Positions 23,979 to 32,939 of a DNA stretch of 64,000 nt are shown piece after piece; the first letter of the stretch is position 1, and the number at the start of each line of letters is the position of its first letter. Below the pieces are notes generated by a model that did no database searches, was not told the origin of the DNA, and was given only the letters and a program-made list of their open reading frames with translations. The translations under genes and the position numbers were made by a program. The DNA lies in contig CBDFFM010000027.1 in NCBI GenBank assembly GCA_965246785.1, forward strand, positions 62,001 through 126,000, read 5' to 3'. Origin of the DNA: UBA1952 sp965246785 (lineage in GTDB: Bacteria > Bacteroidota > Bacteroidia > Chitinophagales > Chitinophagaceae).

Positions 23979-24683
23979 CTATTGGTTGATTTGGTATTCA
24001 GCGAGCTTGTAGAAGCGTAGGCCTTTCGGGAGGTCGGGAAAGTGTCTGCGCACTTCAAAAACATAAGGGTCGGCGCCCCCGAACTTATTGTCTTCCCGGT
24101 CAACGATACGTGTGAAGTTCATATCGCCCACCGGGCGCAAAGAATCGGCGACAAACAACAGATGAGTTGAGTCTGCCTTCCGCGATAGCGCCCTCTTCTT
24201 TGGCTTCAGCACTAAGGCTCCGCCCTCTTCCGCCATATATAGCTCCAGATGGAAATAAATTGAGGACGGGATGTAACTGCTCCCAACGTAGGCCCTGCTG
24301 AAACCCTTTTGCATGCCGGCCTTGTAAAGCACGCTGAAATAAACAAAGGTGTCGCGCTCTATGCTGCCGCCATCCAGCCGCACGAGGTACAGCTCCTGCT
24401 TGTAGCCCGTCCGCTTATTATCATAGTCCGCTTTCTTACGGTTCGTGTATCTGTTAAGCGATGGCGAGATGAGCAAATTGCCGGACTCCACCTTCTGCTC
24501 CTTGAAGTCCGTGGTATACACTACTACGTGGAGGCCCGTGTGCGTGCCTGGCGCCCATCCAAGCGCCTGCCGGTAAAAGTCCGGGCTGTCGCAACGACTG
24601 AACGCAAAAGGCGCCTTAGCCGTCTTGCAGCCGCCAAGCCCACCTATCAGGAGGACAAGAAAAATGACGCTAAAGCTGCGCAT
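23979..24683 (-). CDS. Lipoprotein, unknown; possible partner of the upstream exported protein
   Basis: 234 residues from Met 24683. Lipoprotein signal MRSFSVIFLVLLIGGLGGC with the lipobox Cys at 19. The body is strand-rich with a DNKRTGYKQELYLVRLDGG segment and ends YKLAEYQINQ. Its start overlaps the end of the upstream gene by 14 bp, so the two are almost certainly translated together. A longer reading from 24842 lacks a signal. No family recognised. If the upstream gene is a toxin-like protein, this would be a candidate periplasmic immunity lipoprotein; that is inference. Confidence 0.7.
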   Translation of the reverse strand: MRSFSVIFLVLLIGGLGGCKTAKAPFAFSRCDSPDFYRQALGWAPGTHTGLHVVVYTTDFKEQKVESGNLLISPSLNRYTNRKKADYDNKRTGYKQELYLVRLDGGSIERDTFVYFSVLYKAGMQKGFSRAYVGSSYIPSSIYFHLELYMAEEGGALVLKPKKRALSRKADSTHLLFVADSLRPVGDMNFTRIVDREDNKFGGADPYVFEVRRHFPDLPKGLRFYKLAEYQINQ

Positions 24684-25632
24684 GTTGGTAATTGAGGTAA
24701 GTGCCGCCGAGATAAAAGCGATTCGCGTCGTTATTCGGATGCAGCGGATAGCGGCCAATGGTATGAATGATGTCCTGCAAGCCGAAGACATGCTCATCAT
24801 CTTTAGAGCGCAGGGAGCCGATGACGCCAATGTCCACAGCATAATTGCGGTAGGGGAACCAGCGCAGATTGTACGCAGAAGTGTTGAAATTGGTTGGTGT
24901 CTTCCGCTCCTTGCCCTTCACGTCATCTAAGTTGTAATCGGGAAGCCGGATACCAAGAATAGATGACATCTCATAAAGCATCGGCGCGTAGCCGGTGAAC
25001 TGGTCAAAGAGAAACTCAGCGTTGTTGAAGGAGCTGTTGTTGTGGAAGAAGAAGCCAATGCCGCCCGTCCAATAGCGGTCAAGGTGGTCGGAGAATGAGC
25101 CGAGGTCTATCGGTGCCCCGCCATCGTTGTAATAGCTAACCGTGAAGTCTCCGAAGTTGGCCGTGATTGCGCCCAGCGCTTGGTTGCGCCGATGGTTGTT
25201 GAAAATGAAGATGGTGGAGAGGAAAGCCGCATTGCGCTCGCGCAGCACCATATTGTAAGCAGCACTGTTGCCGAGGGTGCGCAGGTATTTGGTATAGCCA
25301 GGCGCATCGCCCCACCAGCCGCCGGCACTGAGGGAATGCGCGAAGTCTATCTGTACGTCATCTACCAGCGGGCTGAGGTTAGCGCCGAGTGATTTGGAGT
25401 AGAAAGACAGCGTAGGGCCATAATTGAAAAGGTAGTTGTGCTTATTGACCGCTGCGAAGCTTGCACCGGCAAATGCTTTCCAACCCGGAAACTTCTGACC
25501 ATGCCCGCTGAAGAAGTAAACATTGAAGCCGAAATTGAAATGGGAGTCGTAGCTCCAGTCGGCGTCATCGCCCTGAGCACGTGCGCGTACACACGAGAAC
25601 AGGCAGAATAGAAATAGCAGGCGAAGTTTCAT
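24670..25632 (-). CDS. Exported beta-strand-rich protein, resembling polymorphic toxin type 23 proteins
   Basis: 320 residues. Signal peptide MKLRLLFLFCLFSCVRARAQ. The middle, ITANFGDFTVSYYNDGGAPIDLG followed by HLDRYWTGGIGFFF and FLFDQFTGYAP, recalls the GDF-SYxNDG-DRYxTG-FTGY series of Bacteroidota proteins annotated as polymorphic toxin type 23. That match is from memory, not alignment. The alternative is a plain outer-membrane or secreted structural protein. Overlaps the downstream lipoprotein gene by 14 bp. Confidence 0.55.
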   Translation of the reverse strand: MKLRLLFLFCLFSCVRARAQGDDADWSYDSHFNFGFNVYFFSGHGQKFPGWKAFAGASFAAVNKHNYLFNYGPTLSFYSKSLGANLSPLVDDVQIDFAHSLSAGGWWGDAPGYTKYLRTLGNSAAYNMVLRERNAAFLSTIFIFNNHRRNQALGAITANFGDFTVSYYNDGGAPIDLGSFSDHLDRYWTGGIGFFFHNNSSFNNAEFLFDQFTGYAPMLYEMSSILGIRLPDYNLDDVKGKERKTPTNFNTSAYNLRWFPYRNYAVDIGVIGSLRSKDDEHVFGLQDIIHTIGRYPLHPNNDANRFYLGGTYLNYQHAQL

Positions 25633-25763
25633 AGCCGGGCGGGTTTGCCACGGCTAATATAATAGGTGAAATTATTAAGTAGTATGCAGAATGTTTAGCT
25701 GATGCAGATGCTACTGCATTAGGCTTTTGCAAAGCCGGCGAGAGACTGTCCGAAAGTATTGGT

Positions 25764-27140
25764 CTAAAATGCCAGCCCCAGCAACATCCCAACATCTGCC
25801 CCGCGACCAGCAGATGGCGCGACAAGTGGCAGCACATTGTTGGAATGCAGTCCGAAGAGAAATGGCCCTGCCTTCAGTGATGCCAGCAGCCCGATATTGC
25901 CGCCCCACAATCCGCCCACGCCTGCGTTTGCGCCGATGTTGAGGATGCCAAGAAAGGAATGCGTGTAGCCGACAGCTACATAAGGAACCGTTGTGGCCGT
26001 CAGGTAATTGGCAAAGCCCTGTACATACATGCCGCAGAGCGTATGGGGGTAATAGCTGCCGCTACGCCCTTCTACCCTTCCAAGGCCGATGCTGCCACTC
26101 AGCACCAGCTTCGTGGGTAGCTCCACACGATAGTCCTGATAAGAATAAAGGGGACGTGCAAATTCAGAAAGCGAGTCAAGGTCAATGCTTTGGTTTTCTG
26201 TAAAGCTCAGCTCCTGGCCTTCGTAACGGTAGCTGCTGTGGTTGTAGATATTAGTGGTGTTCTTCGTGAAGCGGATGCTACCGATGTCCATAATGCCTGC
26301 ATTGAGCAGGATGCCGGGGCGCGGTGAGATGCGCAGGCCCAAATCCATCCCTATGCCGCTGCCGGCGCCCGCCTTGAAGCTCTTATCATTCACATTGAAC
26401 GAAGAACCGGTCAGCTTCACGGAGTCGTCGCCGAGGGAAGTGTTGATGTTATAGTTCAGCCCGAAGTCTAAGTAGCGTCCGTCCGGCTCGGTATAGAGCG
26501 TGATGGAATTGGCCTTTACCATCTGCACGCTCGCCTGCCCGGACAGATAGCTTATCCGGACGGCAGGCTTGATGACGACTTCCGAATTGCGTGGGCGGAT
26601 ATTGTAAGCCGCCGCGACATAATATTCTGTGTAGGCGAGGCCGTTGAAGCGGGGCGCGAGCTCAACCGTCTGGCCGGCAAACTGCTTGTTGCCATTGTAA
26701 GCAAGCTGCAGGGTTTCCTGATTGAATACAGTACTAAGCTCTACCCGCTCATTGACACCAAAGCCTATGGACAATGCCTTGTTGCCTTTGCGGTTATTGA
26801 TGTTGAAGGCAGCGTTTACAATCGCGATATCCACCGAGCCGGCAATCATATTTTCCTGGCTGTTCAGCTTGCTGATGGTATTGCCAATGAGCGTGGACGT
26901 AATCTTATCCGCCGTCAGGTACTCTTTCGCATCTGCCACCGTAGCGAAGTTGCTGCCAATGCTGACGTATGGATTAAGGATATTGATTTGAAAACGTGAG
27001 AACCGGTCGCCGAGGTAAGTGGGCATGTGGCGTGCTGCATTAGAAGCGTTGTGCGCGTCTTGCAGCGCGCCGATGTCTAGCTGGGCGTTGGCGCAAAAGG
27101 CGGAGCTTGCCAGCAATGCGGAGAGCGTAAGCTTTTTCAT
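25764..27140 (-). CDS. DUF5723-like outer-membrane beta-barrel protein
   Basis: 458 residues with signal peptide MKKLTLSALLASSAFCANAQ. The rest alternates strands and short loops and ends in VGMLLGLAF, a typical C-terminal barrel strand with a terminal Phe. The arrangement (AARHMPTYLGDRFSRFQINILNP near 40, NRKGNKALSIGFGVNERVE, SGIGMDLGLRISPRPG) matches the DUF5723 group of Bacteroidota barrel proteins. Function unknown. Downstream of the lipoprotein gene at 27174 by 33 bp and probably in the same transcript. Confidence 0.8.
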   Translation of the reverse strand: MKKLTLSALLASSAFCANAQLDIGALQDAHNASNAARHMPTYLGDRFSRFQINILNPYVSIGSNFATVADAKEYLTADKITSTLIGNTISKLNSQENMIAGSVDIAIVNAAFNINNRKGNKALSIGFGVNERVELSTVFNQETLQLAYNGNKQFAGQTVELAPRFNGLAYTEYYVAAAYNIRPRNSEVVIKPAVRISYLSGQASVQMVKANSITLYTEPDGRYLDFGLNYNINTSLGDDSVKLTGSSFNVNDKSFKAGAGSGIGMDLGLRISPRPGILLNAGIMDIGSIRFTKNTTNIYNHSSYRYEGQELSFTENQSIDLDSLSEFARPLYSYQDYRVELPTKLVLSGSIGLGRVEGRSGSYYPHTLCGMYVQGFANYLTATTVPYVAVGYTHSFLGILNIGANAGVGGLWGGNIGLLASLKAGPFLFGLHSNNVLPLVAPSAGRGADVGMLLGLAF

Positions 27141-27173
27141 TCGTAAAAATCTCTTTTAGAAATAGCCTTTGTT

Positions 27174-28235
27174 TTAAAAACGGATATTCAATTTTAGGTC
27201 ACCGGTAAGCTGGATAGCGAGCGTCGGATTCCGGTTGGCGGCCACGAATCCGCCGGGATAGCCGAAGGTGTTAAAGCGGAAATTGCTGATGACGTAAGAC
27301 GCCGCTTTAATCCTGTCCAGCTTGCCGCGGCTGATGGGCACCTTTGTGCCTGTGGCAGATATGTACACCGGGTTGCCCGCGCCATCCGTGCGTCCGCCTT
27401 CCACATTAAAGCCGGGCGGCAGGAAGAGCGAGTCCAGGATGCGTGAGCGCGTATTGTCTAAGAAGTAAAGCTGGATGCCTGCGTTCGCCGGCAGGCCATT
27501 ATCCGCAAAGACTTTTATTACGCCTGACGTTGCCGTATCGCTCAGGCTGCCAGCCGTGTGAATGCCAATCTGGTCATCGGTGCCCGCCGAAAATTCGGTA
27601 GTATCGGTAGAAGCGAACTGCCGGTTTGTGTAGATTTCAATATAGCTCGCATTAATCACCTTCAGTGTGATATCCAGCTTTGTAGCTGTTGTCGTGAAGG
27701 TTACATTGCTGTAGGCAGGCGAGTTGAAATTTTCAAGAAAGAAATAGACCGAATCATAGAGCGTTTTGCTGCGCACCTGGATGTCAAAGGAGAAAAGTCC
27801 GCCGGGGGGAACTGTACCGGCAATGGTAGCAGAGCCGGCAATGTTAGCGGACGAAGAAGTGTCGCGCGAGGTGCGCATTACCACCTGTGTGCCCGCGCCG
27901 ATGGGAATGGGAAAGAAGTTGTTGAGGCTGCCGGAAAAGGCCAGCGTATCCACATCCAGCCGCTTCAGCCAGTCCGTAATCTGCACGGGAAATGGCCCGA
28001 CATGCGCCAGCCGCAGGCCTGGCGATGATACAGGGATATTGATGGGCTGACTGATGCTTTGCGCCGGTATCTGGATATGATACTGTAGGTTTTTGAGCGA
28101 GTTGACGGAGTTAAGGCCAAGGGCACCTTTAGCGATTGGGAACAGCCATTGGCCTTCAAGGTCAGTGGTGGTGTCCTTCTTGCAGGCAGGCAGGCTGAGC
28201 AACAGCAAAGCAAATGAGGAGAGGCGTAAGCGCAT
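27174..28235 (-). CDS. Large surface or periplasmic lipoprotein, unknown
   Basis: 353 residues. Lipoprotein signal MRLRLSSFALLLLSLPAC with the lipobox Cys at 18, followed by KKDTTTD, the charged region expected of outer-membrane or surface lipoproteins in Bacteroidota. The body is rich in Ser/Thr and beta-strands with repeats of the kind VSSPGLRLAHVGPF and TVPPGGLFSFDIQV. No known domain recognised. It precedes the DUF5723 barrel gene, suggesting a lipoprotein-barrel pair. A TATCTTTC promoter-like word lies upstream on the minus strand (about 28255). Confidence 0.7.
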   Translation of the reverse strand: MRLRLSSFALLLLSLPACKKDTTTDLEGQWLFPIAKGALGLNSVNSLKNLQYHIQIPAQSISQPINIPVSSPGLRLAHVGPFPVQITDWLKRLDVDTLAFSGSLNNFFPIPIGAGTQVVMRTSRDTSSSANIAGSATIAGTVPPGGLFSFDIQVRSKTLYDSVYFFLENFNSPAYSNVTFTTTATKLDITLKVINASYIEIYTNRQFASTDTTEFSAGTDDQIGIHTAGSLSDTATSGVIKVFADNGLPANAGIQLYFLDNTRSRILDSLFLPPGFNVEGGRTDGAGNPVYISATGTKVPISRGKLDRIKAASYVISNFRFNTFGYPGGFVAANRNPTLAIQLTGDLKLNIRF

Positions 28236-28511
28236 AAAATATATCGTTTGCGGTTGCGAAAGATAACGCGCAGGGCTGATAAGCTGTTATGCGTTTACAG
28301 CTTATTAGCGGTAGAAGAGAAGCGTTTGGCGGTTTATTTAATGTAATGCACGTAAAGAGTTTTGGCAGGGCATTTTACAGCCTTTTAACGGCGCGTTCGC
28401 CCGGCTAAACCCCGCGCCCCTCATAGCTTTTCCGTATCTTAGAGCATTCTTTTACCAAGCTAATTTTTACTCATTGCGGGCGCTGAGCCTGCGGCTATTT
28501 TACTGTAATTA

Positions 28512-31025
28512 ATGGAAGACAATCAATCCCCGAAACACGCAGAAAGCAAGTCGGTTTTTATTGACAGCATGTATCAGAGCTGGTTCCTTGACTACGCCAG
28601 CTATGTAATCCTTGAGCGCGCCGTGCCTTACGCAGGCGACGGCCTTAAACCTGTTCAGCGCCGCATCCTTCATGCGATGAAGGAAATGGATGATGGCCGC
28701 TTCAACAAGGTGGCGAACGTCATCGGTCAGACGATGCAGTATCACCCGCACGGCGATGCGTCTATCGGCGATGCAATGGTGAATATGGGACAGAAAGACC
28801 TGATGATTGAGACGCAGGGCAACTGGGGCGATGTGCGTACCGGTGATTCTGCTGCAGCGCCCCGTTACATTGAAGCGCGTCTTTCCAAGTTTGCGAATGA
28901 GGTAGCCTTTAATGGCAAGACCACCGAGTGGCAGCTTTCCTACGATGGCCGGAAGAACGAGCCGCTGGCGCTGCCGATGAAATTTCCGCTCTTGCTGGCG
29001 CAGGGCGCGGATGGCATTGCGGTCGGGCTGAGTACCAAGATTCTTCCGCACAACTTCTGCGAGCTAATTGACGCGGCTATTAAGCATCTGAAGAACCGCC
29101 GCTTTGAGCTGTACCCGGATTTCCTCACGGGTGGCATGCTGGATGTGGCCAATTACAACGATGGCGCGCGCGGCGGCAAGGTGCGCGTGCGGGCGCATAT
29201 TGAAAAGGTGGACGCGAAGACGCTTCTTATCAAGAATGTGCCTTACGGCGTGACGACAACAACGCTTGTTGACAGCATTCTAAAGGCGAACGATGCCGGC
29301 AAGATTAAAATCAAGAGTGTCACGGATAATACGGCCGCGAACGTGGAGCTGAACGTGCAGCTCGCGCCCGGCATCTCGCCCGACCAGACGATTGACGCCC
29401 TGTACCTCTTCACGGATTGCGAGGTGAGCATCTCGCCGAATGCCTGCGTGATTGCATATGACAAGCCGCAGTTCCTCAGCGCGAGCGACCTACTGAAGAT
29501 GAGTGTGGAGCACACGAAAGGCCTGTTGCTTCGCGAGCTGCAAATCAAGCTGCACGAGTTGGAAGAAGACTGGCATTATTCATCGTTGGAGAAGATTTTT
29601 ATAGAAAAACGCATCTACCGCGACATTGAGGAGCAGACGACCTGGGAAGGCGTGCTCGGCGCTATTGACAAGGGCCTCCAGCCTTACAAAAAGATTTTCC
29701 GACGTCCCATCACGCAGGAAGACATCGTTCGCCTGACGGAAATCCGCATCAAGCGCATCTCTAAGTTTGACGCCTTTAAGGCCGATGAGCACATAAAGGG
29801 CGTAGAAGAAAACATGAAGCAGGTAGCACACGACATTGAGCACCTGACCGACTATTCTATCCGCTACTACGAGGGCCTCTTGAAGAAGTATGGCAAGGGT
29901 CGCGAACGGCACACGGAGATTCGGCCTTTTGAAACCATTCAGGCTACGACCGTCGCTATTGCGAACACGAAGCTGTATTACAATGCGAAGGAAGGCTTCA
30001 TCGGCACGGGTTTGAAAAAGGACGAGTTTGCCTTTGACTGTTCCAATCTTGACCTGATTATCGTCTTCCTGAAAGACGGCAAGATGGTGGTGACGAAGGT
30101 GGCCGACAAAACCTTTGTGGGCAAGGACATCATTCACTTAGACATCTTCAGGAAAGCCGACGAGCGCACGACCTACAACCTCATCTACACCGACGGCAAG
30201 ACGGGCATTGCCTTTGCCAAGCGCTTCAACGTAACCGGCATCACGCGCGACAAGGAGTACGACCTTACGAAGGGTGCGCCGAACAGCAAGGTGCTGTGGT
30301 TTACCGCTAATCCGAATGCCGAGGCCGAGGTGGTGTACATCCACCTTAATCCCGCGTCTTCCGCGCGCAAAAAAGAGATGAGCTTCTCCTTTGCCGACAT
30401 TGAAATCAAGGGTCGTGGCTCTGCCGGCAATCAGGTGACGAAGTACCCGGTGAAGAGCGTGAAGCTGAAGGAAAAGGGCGTCTCTACCCTCTCCGCGCCC
30501 AAGCTGTTTTTTGATACCGAGATTGGCCGCCTCAATAAGGACGGCTATGGCCGACTGCTGGGCCGCTTTGCCGAAGACGACCTGCTGATTGCCTTCTACC
30601 ACGACGGCACATACGAGTTGAGCCGCCCCGACATGAGCACCCGCTACCCGCTGGATACGCTCAAGCTGCTCGCGCACTTTGACCCCGAAAAGGTGGTGAC
30701 GGCCATCTATTTTGACGAGAAGACCGGCGCCTACAATGCCAAGCGTTTCTACATTGAGACTCAGACGCTGAACTGCCGTTTCTCCTTCATCCGCGAAGGC
30801 AAGGCTTCCTTCTTAGACTGGGTGACGCTACACCAGGAGCCGGTGGTGACTTTAGACTATGGCAAGAAGCGCGATGCCGAAGAGGCATCGCTGGCCGATA
30901 CGGTGGACGTAGCCGGCTGGAAGGCCGTAGGCACGCGCATTGCTACCGCGGATTTGAAAAACGTGGTACTGGTGAATGAGGACAGCGATGTGACGGAGGA
31001 AGAGGTGCAGGGGGCGTTGTTTTAG
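28512..31025 (+). CDS. parC: DNA topoisomerase IV subunit A
   Basis: 837 residues. The breakage-reunion domain shows YASYVILERAVPYAGDGLKPVQRRIL near 28-53, QYHPHGDASIGDAMV, and the active-site Tyr in AAAPRYIEARLS near 120. The C-terminal half has the degenerate beta-propeller blades of ParC, not the canonical GyrA box, which supports topoisomerase IV over gyrase. It decatenates chromosomes together with ParE. parE is not adjacent. It starts from ATG 28512 after a 276-bp spacer with no recognisable gene, and ends 46 bp before a 90-bp perfect inverted repeat. Confidence 0.9.
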   Translation: MEDNQSPKHAESKSVFIDSMYQSWFLDYASYVILERAVPYAGDGLKPVQRRILHAMKEMDDGRFNKVANVIGQTMQYHPHGDASIGDAMVNMGQKDLMIETQGNWGDVRTGDSAAAPRYIEARLSKFANEVAFNGKTTEWQLSYDGRKNEPLALPMKFPLLLAQGADGIAVGLSTKILPHNFCELIDAAIKHLKNRRFELYPDFLTGGMLDVANYNDGARGGKVRVRAHIEKVDAKTLLIKNVPYGVTTTTLVDSILKANDAGKIKIKSVTDNTAANVELNVQLAPGISPDQTIDALYLFTDCEVSISPNACVIAYDKPQFLSASDLLKMSVEHTKGLLLRELQIKLHELEEDWHYSSLEKIFIEKRIYRDIEEQTTWEGVLGAIDKGLQPYKKIFRRPITQEDIVRLTEIRIKRISKFDAFKADEHIKGVEENMKQVAHDIEHLTDYSIRYYEGLLKKYGKGRERHTEIRPFETIQATTVAIANTKLYYNAKEGFIGTGLKKDEFAFDCSNLDLIIVFLKDGKMVVTKVADKTFVGKDIIHLDIFRKADERTTYNLIYTDGKTGIAFAKRFNVTGITRDKEYDLTKGAPNSKVLWFTANPNAEAEVVYIHLNPASSARKKEMSFSFADIEIKGRGSAGNQVTKYPVKSVKLKEKGVSTLSAPKLFFDTEIGRLNKDGYGRLLGRFAEDDLLIAFYHDGTYELSRPDMSTRYPLDTLKLLAHFDPEKVVTAIYFDEKTGAYNAKRFYIETQTLNCRFSFIREGKASFLDWVTLHQEPVVTLDYGKKRDAEEASLADTVDVAGWKAVGTRIATADLKNVVLVNEDSDVTEEEVQGALF

Positions 31026-31071
31026 CGCCGTGTTTATCCGCTTAATCAGCGAACGGCTGCCCAATGGCTCT

Positions 31072-31161
31072 TGTCATTGCGGGCTTGACCCGCAATCCGC
31101 CTCATCGTACTGTGCCCATGTTGGGAGTACGAGCGGATTGCGGGTCAAGCCCGCAATGACA
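31072..31161. repeat. 90-bp dispersed palindrome (perfect 29-bp inverted repeat), copy 1
   Basis: Arms 31072-31100 and 31133-31161 are exact reverse complements (core TGTCATTGCGGGCTTGACC). The 32-bp centre has a further 7-bp stem (TCGTACT/AGTACGA). The whole element can fold into a cruciform or a long RNA hairpin. A diverged second copy follows uvrA at 55549-55637, and a half copy lies at about 32736-32746. Confidence 0.9.
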
Positions 31162-31206
31162 GGTTGGATTTAGCTTTAGCAAAAACCATTTATCATCAGC
31201 AGTTCT

Positions 31207-31608
31207 TTACGGCTCTATCCGCTTGATGATGTCTTCTGCTACTTCAAAACCATCCTGAATTGTAGCAACGCTCGTAACACCATCGTAGTAGCCGGCGAGG
31301 TGAAGAATAGCATAAGCATTATACAGAGCAGCGCCCAGCTTTTTGTCCAGCTTGCCAACTTGCTCCTGATAATACTCAATGCTTTTGCGGCCTTTCTTCT
31401 TTTCTACTTCCTTCAGTGCCAGATAGCCGTCCAGCGCCTTCAAGACGCCATTATACGCAGTACCGCAGGCTGTTTTGACGTATTTGTCATCCAGATAATA
31501 GCGGCCTTCTTTACCTGCCTTCTTCAGCGTCTCGCGCGCATTATCCATGTAGCGCATGGCTTCGTTGTAATAGGTGCTTTTGACGGCTTGCTGCTCGATG
31601 GTGCTCAT
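31207..31608 (-). CDS. DUF5618 family protein
   Basis: 133 residues, all helical: YYNEAMRYMDNARETLKKAG, YLDDKYVKTACGTAYNGVLKALDGYL, YYQEQVGKLDKKLGAALYNAYAILHLAGYYDG, ending DIIKRIEP. This matches the DUF5618 family seen in Bacteroidota, a HEPN-like helical bundle by appearance. Cytosolic. HEPN-like proteins often pair with nucleotidyltransferases, but no such partner is adjacent. Function unknown. Confidence 0.8.
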   Translation of the reverse strand: MSTIEQQAVKSTYYNEAMRYMDNARETLKKAGKEGRYYLDDKYVKTACGTAYNGVLKALDGYLALKEVEKKKGRKSIEYYQEQVGKLDKKLGAALYNAYAILHLAGYYDGVTSVATIQDGFEVAEDIIKRIEP

Positions 31609-31714
31609 TTTGAAAATGCTTGCTTTTCAAAGATACAAAGAGGCATTTGGCTGTCAGGGCAGGTGCTGCTATTGAGCATCCGTTGCGTCGTACATTTCAT
31701 CGTTCATCAGTCTG

Positions 31715-31743
31715 TTTGGCTTTTCGTGCGGGATGTATATTTG
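31715..31743 (+). promoter_or_regulatory. Bacteroidota-type promoter (TTTG, 17 bp, TATATTTG)
   Basis: TTTG at 31715-31718 and TATATTTG at 31736-31743 match both boxes of the Bacteroidota sigma-ABfr promoter (-33 TTTG, -7 TAnnTTTG) with 17-bp spacing. This is the most complete promoter seen in the window. It implies that the downstream gene starts after 31745. Confidence 0.6.
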
Positions 31744-31763
31744 TCACCTTAGGAAAACCGATA

Positions 31764-32183
31764 ATGGCAAACAAATTTTGAAGAAGGCAATTTTCATAAC
31801 GGTAGTATTTCTTTTGGTAGCTTTCTCTGTCCGCGCTGACCCGTGGGAAAGCAAACAACCTTGGAGATGCAATTTTGCTCGGTTTCCTGTGGATTGTCGT
31901 CAACGCTTATTCGTATTTACTAATCCTAATCCCATTATATAAAGGGCTAAGGTTTGGAAAGGTTGCGAGATTTATGTTTATCCTGGCAGCGATATTATAT
32001 GTTTATTTGATTATTCATGCAGTGTGGTTTTATAATGCGTATCCAAAACAGAAAACCGCTTATATGGATGGATTTAAAAAGGGTAATTATGGCGTAGAAT
32101 TGCTGACTTTAATAGGATTCATTTTTGTTTCTGGTTGCCTTATTTTTCAAAAAAAGCCTTACACTAATCAGCATAAGCAATAA
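31764..32183 (+). pseudogene. Small multi-spanning membrane protein, frameshifted, AT-rich
   Basis: The ATG at 31764 gives only MANKF before a stop. Adding one T to the T4 run near 31775-31778 continues into LKKAIFITVVFLLVAFSVRAD. Removing one base near 31841-31848 then continues into KANNLGDAILLGFLWIVVNA and three more hydrophobic segments, ending KPYTNQHKQ. Repaired, it is a ~138-residue protein with about four membrane helices. The region is clearly more AT-rich than its neighbours, suggesting acquisition from elsewhere. Two homopolymer-like indels suggest either sequencing error or decay. Family not recognised. Confidence 0.55.
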
Positions 32184-32379
32184 TTCACTATGATGCCTGC
32201 CACCGCAGTTCATGTCCAGGTAAACCGCTTTAAATGATTTCCGCCCTTGTTCTCTAGCCTCTGCTGGCGCAAGTTTGAGGCGCAGGCCCGCGGGTAGCAA
32301 CTTGTGCCTGGCGCAGCCAAATCATTGATTATCAAAGCGGGGCGCAAAAAACCGTCGCAGCTAATAAGTCTGACACTTA

Positions 32380-32683
32380 CATGGTAAAGCGGAGGATAAA
32401 AAGGAGCTTCCGGAGGATAAAAGGGACTTCCGGGAGGACGAATGGGAGCTCCTGCTCGTCCTCCCCTCAACTCCGGTTCCTCCTCCCCCGCACTCCTGTT
32501 CGTCCTCCCCCCGCTCCCTCCCGGCCTCCCGAAACTCCTTTTCAGTCTCCCGCCACTCGCTCTTATCCTCCTGAGACTCACTTGTAACCGCCGGAAAGTC
32601 ACTTTCTCCCTCTGGAAGCCCCTTTTCGTCCTCCGGAATGTCACTTTTATCCTCCGGACGCTCCCTTTCTGCTTCCGAAGGGA
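32380..32683. repeat. 21-bp-period repeat array that reverses orientation
   Basis: On the plus strand from about 32451 to 32683, eleven units of 21 bp (one 22) follow the consensus CCCTTTTATCCTCCGGAARCT, starting at 32495, 32516, 32537, 32558, 32579, 32600, 32621, 32642 and 32663 among others. From 32448 back to 32380 the same unit occurs three times on the minus strand. The array therefore switches strand at about 32450. In one frame each unit encodes a heptad like APFYPPE, but stops and strand change argue against a present protein. With flanking sequence it fills most of the 756-bp gap 32184-32939, in which no gene is supported. Confidence 0.8.
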
Positions 32684-32787
32684 TATAGAGGGTTTTGCAA
32701 GTGCTTAATCATAAATCATTCTCTTAATAAATAGCTGTCATTGCGGCAGCAGCCCCTCAATCTGTCCAATCGGAGTGCTTCCAAGAA

Positions 32788-32918
32788 TAGTGTCTCACTT
32801 TTGACAGTTCACAGCGACTTGTCACCCTGAAAGGGTCTTGCAAGATTGTTTCAGAAACTTGTCCTGAACTTGATTCAGGATGACAAGTTTGGGCGAGCAG
32901 TTTCGTAAACTGTGACAC
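32788..32918. repeat. 131-bp inverted-repeat (MITE-like) element upstream of arr
   Basis: Outer ends TAGTGTC (32788-32794) and GACACTA (32912-32918) are reverse complements. Inside them ACTTGTCACCCTGA (32817-32830) pairs with TCAGGATGACAAGT (32875-32888) with one mismatch. The inner words TCACCCTGA and CTTGATTCAGGATGA are common in dispersed bacterial repeats. It sits 21 bp before the arr start. No transposase is present. Confidence 0.6.
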
Positions 32919-32939
32919 TACCCTCAAAACACAGAATAA

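Noticed and set aside
32210..32644. Repeat-containing protein-like frame on the minus strand of the 21-bp array
   Set aside because: The frame exists only because the repeat unit is 21 bp; composition is low-complexity and the unit order reverses inside it.
32184..32939. Integron, phage or insertion sequence carrying arr
   Set aside because: No integrase, transposase, attC-like site or phage gene is present; only short inverted repeats are visible.
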